The translations under genes were made by a program, and so were the position numbers. The notes under the pieces are model-generated. The model had not been told where the DNA came from, ran no database searches, and saw only the letters and a list, made by a program, of their open reading frames with translations. From contig JAHZIZ010000098.1 in assembly GCA_022601215.1 (NCBI GenBank), positions 1 through 11,758 on the forward strand: a stretch of DNA of 11,758 bases. Reading direction: 5' to 3'. Positions 8,183 to 11,758 of the stretch are shown here, piece after piece (positions within the stretch are counted from its first letter, which is position 1; every line of letters starts with the position of its first letter). The stretch is from Bacteroidota bacterium (GTDB lineage: Bacteria; Bacteroidota; Bacteroidia; Flavobacteriales; Flavobacteriaceae).

Positions 8183-8608
8183 ATGCCCCATAGTAAAGCC
8201 CATATTCTCGAATTAGATTTTGCTACTCTTTATTTCTACGAGATGTTTGTTATATCTAGTATACATGAAGGAGTCACCTTTGATACACCACACCTCAAGG
8301 AACTTTCTGAAGTATGCGGGCAGTACTACGGCAATCAACCATTCGTTTCTATTGCACACCGAATAAATGACTACACAATCAACCCAACTTGTTTAATGCA
8401 GTCCAAAGCAATTTCTAATCTTGCTGGTATTGGTGTAGTGTGTCATTCTCCATCTACGCTTGAAACCGCGCGTTTTGAACGAAAATTTTATAAAGGAACA
8501 TATCAAATATTCTCATCCTTAGATGAATGCAAAATTTGGGCAAAGCAGTTAGTTAAAATTTTTAAAGAAGAAAAAAAGCAGGTCTATAAGCCGGATTCTG
8601 TACTTTAA
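8183..8608 (+). CDS. Small STAS/SpoIIAA-like protein, second tandem paralog, tail overlaps rnpB
   Basis: The 141-residue product matches the preceding protein over its first 125 residues, including EGVTFDTPHL (29-38), NPTC (67-70), CHSPSTLETARFERKFYK (87-104) and ECKIW (115-119). It differs by a charged C-terminal extension of about 17 residues (KIFKEEKKQVYKPDSVL). The last nine residues are encoded on the strand opposite the conserved 3' end of RNase P RNA, and the KEEKK stretch lies opposite that RNA's T-rich tail. The extension is therefore dictated by another gene and is probably not functional by itself. A 52-nt gap separates it from the first paralog, with a TATATTTA box, one base off the -7 consensus, in it. 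The divergence between the copies suggests an old duplication. Confidence 0.75.
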   Translation: MPHSKAHILELDFATLYFYEMFVISSIHEGVTFDTPHLKELSEVCGQYYGNQPFVSIAHRINDYTINPTCLMQSKAISNLAGIGVVCHSPSTLETARFERKFYKGTYQIFSSLDECKIWAKQLVKIFKEEKKQVYKPDSVL

Positions 8609-8888
8609 TTCACATTAAAGCCCTTATCATTTATCTTGTCGTATGGTTACCCATACGCTCTATCTGCCTACCCTCTCAGATCGAACGGGTATTCTCAAGC
8701 CTGAGTTTACGTGGCATTGCACCGCATAGAGTTTACCTGGTTTCACTACAGCATTACCTGTACATTCTTTCTGTTGCACTTGTCCTAATTCCGATAAATC
8801 GGAACTGACGGCCGTTAGCCGCTATGCTTCCCTATGGTGTCCGGACTTTCCTCTCCCAATATGCTTTGGGAACGATAAGGCGACCTGC
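8578..8888 (-). ncRNA. rnpB: RNase P RNA (bacterial type A)
   Basis: The minus strand carries the conserved elements of the catalytic RNA of RNase P, which trims the 5' leader of tRNA precursors. GAGGAAAGTCCGGAC, the P4 5' strand with conserved region I, is at 8839-8853. CAACAGAAAG with AATGTACAGG lies around 8755-8777. The 3' element CAGAATCCGGCTTATAG is at 8584-8600. GCAGGTC at 8882-8888 and GACCTGC at 8578-8584 pair as helix P1 and set the ends, giving about 311 nt, at the short end for this class. Seven T residues follow at once on the minus strand (8577-8571) and may help termination or mark the processed 3' end. The gene is divergent from dnaX and converges on the second paralog gene. 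End positions are uncertain by a few bases. Confidence 0.95.
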
Positions 8889-8892
8889 GTTG

Positions 8893-8926
8893 CAAAAATA
8901 GGCGAAATGTTAATAACTCCCTCAAA
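8893..8926 (-). promoter_or_regulatory. Promoter of rnpB
   Basis: On the minus strand TTTG (8923-8926) and TATTTTTG (8893-8900) match the Bacteroidota -33 and -7 boxes with a 22-nt spacer. The -7 box ends four bases before helix P1, which places the transcript start at or next to the mature 5' end. Confidence 0.7.
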
Positions 8927-8965
8927 AATGAAAGCCCTATTTTTTAATTACTAACCCTAGCTTTT

Positions 8966-8973
8966 TATATTTG
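8966..8973 (+). promoter_or_regulatory. -7 box close to the dnaX start codon
   Basis: TATATTTG matches TAnnTTTG exactly and ends nine bases before the dnaX ATG at 8983. A start 4-7 nt downstream would leave a leader of only about 3-6 nt. No good -33 TTTG is seen at the expected distance (only a T-run at 8940-8945), so the site is a candidate. Confidence 0.45.
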
Positions 8974-8982
8974 TTTTACCCT

Positions 8983-10785
8983 ATGGAACATTTCATTGTA
9001 TCGGCCAGGAAATATCGCCCCAGCGTGTTTAAAGACGTAGTGGGGCAACAGGCAATTACCAATACTCTGGAGAACGCCATTGAAAACAATCACCTAGCTC
9101 AGGCGCTTCTTTTTACAGGACCTAGAGGGGTTGGTAAAACAACCTGTGCTAGAATTCTTGCTAAGAAAATTAATGACGACGGAACTCACGATGAAGATGA
9201 AGATTTTGCCTTCAATATTTTTGAATTAGATGCTGCCTCTAATAATTCTGTGGATGACATTAGAAATCTCATTGATCAGGTACGCATACCGCCACAGGTT
9301 GGACACTACAAAGTATACATCATTGACGAGGTTCACATGCTCTCTTCTGCGGCCTTTAATGCGTTTTTAAAGACCTTGGAGGAGCCGCCTAAGCATGCAA
9401 TTTTTATTTTGGCGACTACTGAAAAACATAAGATTATCCCAACGATTCTATCCCGTTGTCAAATTTTCGATTTTAGACGTATCACAGTCAATGATATCAA
9501 AGGCCAACTTGCCGAAGTTGCTAAATCCGAACAGATTGAAGCAGACGATGACGCCTTGCACATTATCGCACAAAAGGCAGACGGTGCTATGCGAGATGCA
9601 TTGTCCATTTTTGACAGGGTTGTTAGTTTTTCTGGAAAGAAATTAACACGTCAGGCAGTAACTGAAAACTTAAATGTATTAGACTATACTTATTATTTTA
9701 AAGTGACAGACTTACTCCTCACAAACGCAATACCAGAAGCATTGTTACTCTATGATGACATACTTTCCAAAGGGTTTGATGGACATCATTTTATCTCAGG
9801 TTTAGCTTCGCATTTTAGAGACCTCTTGGTTGGTAAAAATGAAGCAACTATTGGTCTTCTAGAAGTGGGAGAGCAAGTGAAACAGATGTATCTGGAACAA
9901 TCTCGAAAAGCTCCCCATTCATTCTTAGTTGAAGGTATTGAATTGGCCAATCGCTGTGATTTGAATTATAAAAATAGTCGTAACCAACGTCTATTAGTAG
10001 AATTATGCCTCTTACAACTCGCCTCGATTACCTTCGAAGGCGAAAAAAAAAAGACTAGTGAGAAACGATATGTAATTCCGCCTTCTCATTTTAAAAATAC
10101 GCGACAAACACAATCAACTGCAATAAAGGAACCTTCTATTGAAAAAGTTCCGGCAACAGCAGTTACGCCAATTACTATTGAAGAAACACTCCCTACCAAA
10201 TCATCATTGGTGGAACAAGATGAAACTACAAGTAATAATACACCTCAAGAGACTCGCAATAACAACACGCCACCTACTCCAGAGATTGTTATTGAGCGCC
10301 CCAAAATATTGGCTGAATCGAAGGCCAAGAGAGTCTCCGCTTTGTCCTTAAAAAGTATTCAGAAAAAGCAAGAACTTCAAAAAGAGTTCGTCGCTAGTAA
10401 ACCAGACGAGAAGAATTTACCGAAAGAACCATTTACAGAAGAAGCAATGCAAACGGCTTGGGCTTCCTATACTAAAAAAGTGGAACAAGAGGGTAAGTTT
10501 AACTTATTGTCTCACCTTACTATGGGAGTCCCTAAGTTAGAAGCAAATCTCATTCACCTTGTTTTTCCAAATAGTACGATAAAAGTAGAAGTAGAACGTG
10601 CCAAATATGAGCTTCTGGGGTACTTACGAGAACAACTTCAAAATTACGATGTGGACCTCTCCATAGAAGTTAATGAAGAAGATGTAAAGCGCTATGCATA
10701 CACACCAAGGGAGAAATTTGATAAGCTCGTGGAAAAAAATCCACTCATTGAAACCCTCCGTAAAGAATTTGATTTGGATATCTAA
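8983..10785 (+). CDS. dnaX: DNA polymerase III subunit gamma/tau
   Basis: This is the clamp-loader ATPase that loads the sliding clamp and, as tau, holds the replicase together. From the ATG at 8983 it has 600 residues (a TTG at 8971 is rejected, since the family starts near VSARKYRP). Walker A is GPRGVGKTT (46-54), the DExx box DEVH (115-118), sensor 1 ATTEKHK (144-150) and the arginine finger motif SRC (157-159). The zinc module normally placed after Walker A is missing: an acidic linker without cysteines (about 64-76) leads directly to ELDAASNN. The collar domain ends near 350. A low-complexity linker (about 354-450) and a C-terminal tau domain (about 465-600) follow. An A10 run at the domain boundary may allow frameshifting to a 358-residue gamma form. 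The stop overlaps the next ATG by one base. Confidence 0.96.
   Translation: MEHFIVSARKYRPSVFKDVVGQQAITNTLENAIENNHLAQALLFTGPRGVGKTTCARILAKKINDDGTHDEDEDFAFNIFELDAASNNSVDDIRNLIDQVRIPPQVGHYKVYIIDEVHMLSSAAFNAFLKTLEEPPKHAIFILATTEKHKIIPTILSRCQIFDFRRITVNDIKGQLAEVAKSEQIEADDDALHIIAQKADGAMRDALSIFDRVVSFSGKKLTRQAVTENLNVLDYTYYFKVTDLLLTNAIPEALLLYDDILSKGFDGHHFISGLASHFRDLLVGKNEATIGLLEVGEQVKQMYLEQSRKAPHSFLVEGIELANRCDLNYKNSRNQRLLVELCLLQLASITFEGEKKKTSEKRYVIPPSHFKNTRQTQSTAIKEPSIEKVPATAVTPITIEETLPTKSSLVEQDETTSNNTPQETRNNNTPPTPEIVIERPKILAESKAKRVSALSLKSIQKKQELQKEFVASKPDEKNLPKEPFTEEAMQTAWASYTKKVEQEGKFNLLSHLTMGVPKLEANLIHLVFPNSTIKVEVERAKYELLGYLREQLQNYDVDLSIEVNEEDVKRYAYTPREKFDKLVEKNPLIETLRKEFDLDI
10043..10090 (+). promoter_or_regulatory. 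Candidate dnaX slippage/frameshift signal
   Basis: Ten A residues (10043-10052) then G contain A-AAA-AAG in the zero frame (10047-10053). A -1 shift reads GAC then TAG (10056-10058) and TGA. A +1 shift stops at TAA (10073-10075). AGTGAGAA (10057-10064) can pair with TTCTCATT (10083-10090), an 8-bp stem with one G-U pair and an 18-nt loop starting 3 nt after the slippery site. GAAGG (10036-10040) upstream is weakly Shine-Dalgarno-like. E. coli uses the same heptamer and Thermus an A-run in dnaX to make gamma. Use here is inference. Confidence 0.6.
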
Positions 10786-11396
10786 TGGCTTTTGAAAAAC
10801 ATGATCCCATACAAATGCTAGGATTAAAGCTTCCTACGGACCCAAGATGGGTTAATATTGTAGAAAAAAATGTTGAAGAAATCCTCACGGATCACGCCTA
10901 TTGTGAACAAAAGGCAGCTTCTACAGCCATATCGCTCATTGTTTCTTTTCCAGAATATACAGAACTGGTCACGGAAATGACCGATTTAGTTCAAGAGGAA
11001 ATGAGTCATTTCAGAATGGTCCATGATCGAATAATTGAACATGGATGGATCATGGGAAGGGATCGAAAAGACGAATATGTAATCGCCATCACAAAGTTCT
11101 TTCCCAAAGGTGGAAGTAGAACTACTCAGCTAGTACATCGCTTGCTATATGCTGCACTCATTGAGGCTCGGAGTTGTGAGCGCTTTAGACTATTAAGCGA
11201 AGAGTTAGAGGATAAAAAACTAGCACAATTCTACCGTAAGTTAATGATCAGTGAAGCCGGTCATTATACTATGTTCTTAGGATTTGCCCGCAAATATGGA
11301 GACCGTAAAGAGGTCGATGAGAAGTGGCAAGAATTACTCACATTCGAAGCTGAAGTCATGAAAGACTTAAGTAAAAATGAATCCATTCATGGATAA
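10785..11396 (+). CDS. miaE: MiaE-like tRNA 2-methylthio-N6-isopentenyladenosine(37) hydroxylase
   Basis: The 203-residue product fits MiaE, a ferritin-like di-iron monooxygenase that uses oxygen to hydroxylate the isopentenyl group of ms2i6A at position 37 of tRNAs reading U-starting codons. The four-helix di-iron ligand set is present: a helix 1 glutamate in DHAYCEQKAA (probably E41), E72 and H75 (EEMSH), E127 (IEARSCERF), and E157 and H160 (EAGH). The conserved GRDRKDEY and FFPKGGSRTTQLVHRLL segments lie between. Length is a little below the gamma-proteobacterial enzymes (about 250-270), as expected for the Bacteroidota form. Its ATG overlaps the dnaX stop (TAATG), so its translation is probably coupled to full-length DnaX. 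It implies an aerobic host with miaA and miaB elsewhere. Confidence 0.88.
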   Translation: MAFEKHDPIQMLGLKLPTDPRWVNIVEKNVEEILTDHAYCEQKAASTAISLIVSFPEYTELVTEMTDLVQEEMSHFRMVHDRIIEHGWIMGRDRKDEYVIAITKFFPKGGSRTTQLVHRLLYAALIEARSCERFRLLSEELEDKKLAQFYRKLMISEAGHYTMFLGFARKYGDRKEVDEKWQELLTFEAEVMKDLSKNESIHG

Positions 11397-11411
11397 CCAC
11401 ACCTAAAGCCC

Positions 11412-11758
11412 ATGCTATTCAATTCCTTGGATTTCGCCATTTTTCTCCCCATCGTACTCATACTACATTGGCTCCTTGGAAGAAATAACAAAGGCATCCA
11501 AAACGCAATTCTAGTCATAGCAAGTTATATTTTTTATGGTTGGTGGGATTATCGATTCTTAACACTAATACTATTCAGCACCTTACTAGATTATGTACTA
11601 GGTCTGCAAATGAATGCCAACCAAAACTCCAACAAACGAAAACTACTTTTAGGAATTAGTATTATATGCAACCTTGGACTCTTAGGGTTTTTTAAATACT
11701 ACAACTTCTTTATAGAGAGTTTTACAGACGCTTTTACTCTATTCGGAGGGGACATACA
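11412..11758 (+). CDS. MBOAT family O-acyltransferase (AlgI-like), 5' part only
   Basis: An open frame starts at ATG 11412 and runs off the right edge after 115 full codons. The visible part reads MLFNSLDFAIFLPIVLILHW, then SYIFYGWWDYRFLTLILFST (about 42-61), DYVLGL, and LLGFFKYYNFF (about 93-103). These are the typical first membrane helices and loops of AlgI-type membrane-bound O-acyltransferases, which move acetyl or other acyl groups to exported polysaccharides. The catalytic histidine lies in the missing part, so activity cannot be judged. It starts 15 nt after the miaE-like gene and could be cotranscribed. The substrate polymer is unknown; a partner SGNH/DHHW-type acetyltransferase gene is often found just downstream in such loci, outside this window. 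Confidence 0.88.
   Translation, partial: MLFNSLDFAIFLPIVLILHWLLGRNNKGIQNAILVIASYIFYGWWDYRFLTLILFSTLLDYVLGLQMNANQNSNKRKLLLGISIICNLGLLGFFKYYNFFIESFTDAFTLFGGDI

Noticed and set aside
8609..8890. Possible small protein genes in the gap before dnaX
   Set aside because: The stretch is fully explained by the conserved elements of RNase P RNA on the minus strand.
8971..8982. TTG start for DnaX adding MFYP
   Set aside because: It lies inside the -7 box TATATTTG, and the family begins near EHFIVSARKYRP, which fits the ATG at 8983.
9395..9646. Second plus-strand open frame inside dnaX
   Set aside because: It is out of frame with a strongly conserved ATPase region and has no family resemblance.
10139..10351. 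Open frame inside the dnaX linker, rich in Gln, Leu and Arg
   Set aside because: It is an alternate frame of a low-complexity linker. It is not reached by the -1 or +1 shift at the A-run, because both stop before it.
1..11758. A defence system, mobile element, CRISPR array or biosynthetic cluster
   Set aside because: No transposase, integrase, terminal repeats, spaced direct repeats, toxin-antitoxin pair or clustered pathway genes were seen. The RecD-like helicase stands alone and looks like a housekeeping gene.

Overview
The window looks like an ordinary chromosomal segment from a member of the Bacteroidota, most likely a flavobacterium. The signs are an AT-rich sequence, promoter boxes of the Bacteroidota type (TTTG, then a TAnnTTTG box), a secreted protein with a type IX secretion C-terminal signal, a DUF3822-rsmD gene pair, and a DnaX that lacks the usual zinc module. 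I see no insertion sequence, prophage, CRISPR array or tRNA.

Left part, minus strand (5630 to 235). A RecD-like helicase gene is followed by a fused gene that joins a KdsB-type CMP-sugar synthetase to an iron-dependent alcohol dehydrogenase of the KdnB kind. Next come a small PlsC-type acyltransferase, 18 nt downstream, and a secreted choice-of-anchor B (LVIVD-type) protein. The run ends at a strong hairpin with A/T flanks (64-102) that can stop transcription from both sides. The fusion suggests that the outer-membrane glycolipid core uses 8-amino-Kdo instead of Kdo.

Middle part, plus strand (5686 to 8608). A clear TTTG-N17-TAGATTTG promoter drives a tight gene run: a membrane-anchored protein of unknown function, DUF3822, rsmD (16S rRNA methyltransferase), and two tandem paralogous small proteins. 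The 3' end of the second paralog runs into the 3' end of the RNase P RNA gene, which is transcribed towards it from the minus strand (8578-8888).

Right part, plus strand (8983 to the edge). dnaX is divergent from rnpB and has a -7 box so close to its ATG that the mRNA may be nearly leaderless. It is followed with a one-base stop/start overlap by a miaE-like tRNA hydroxylase gene, then by the start of an MBOAT O-acyltransferase gene cut by the window edge.

The most interesting point is inside dnaX. A run of ten A residues containing A-AAA-AAG lies just after the clamp-loader domains. A -1 shift there meets TAG TGA after one codon, and a hairpin can form 3 nt downstream. This resembles the E. 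coli and Thermus dnaX slippage sites that produce the short gamma subunit. Other points worth checking are the KdsB-KdnB fusion, the CDS/rnpB overlap, and the tandem paralogs.
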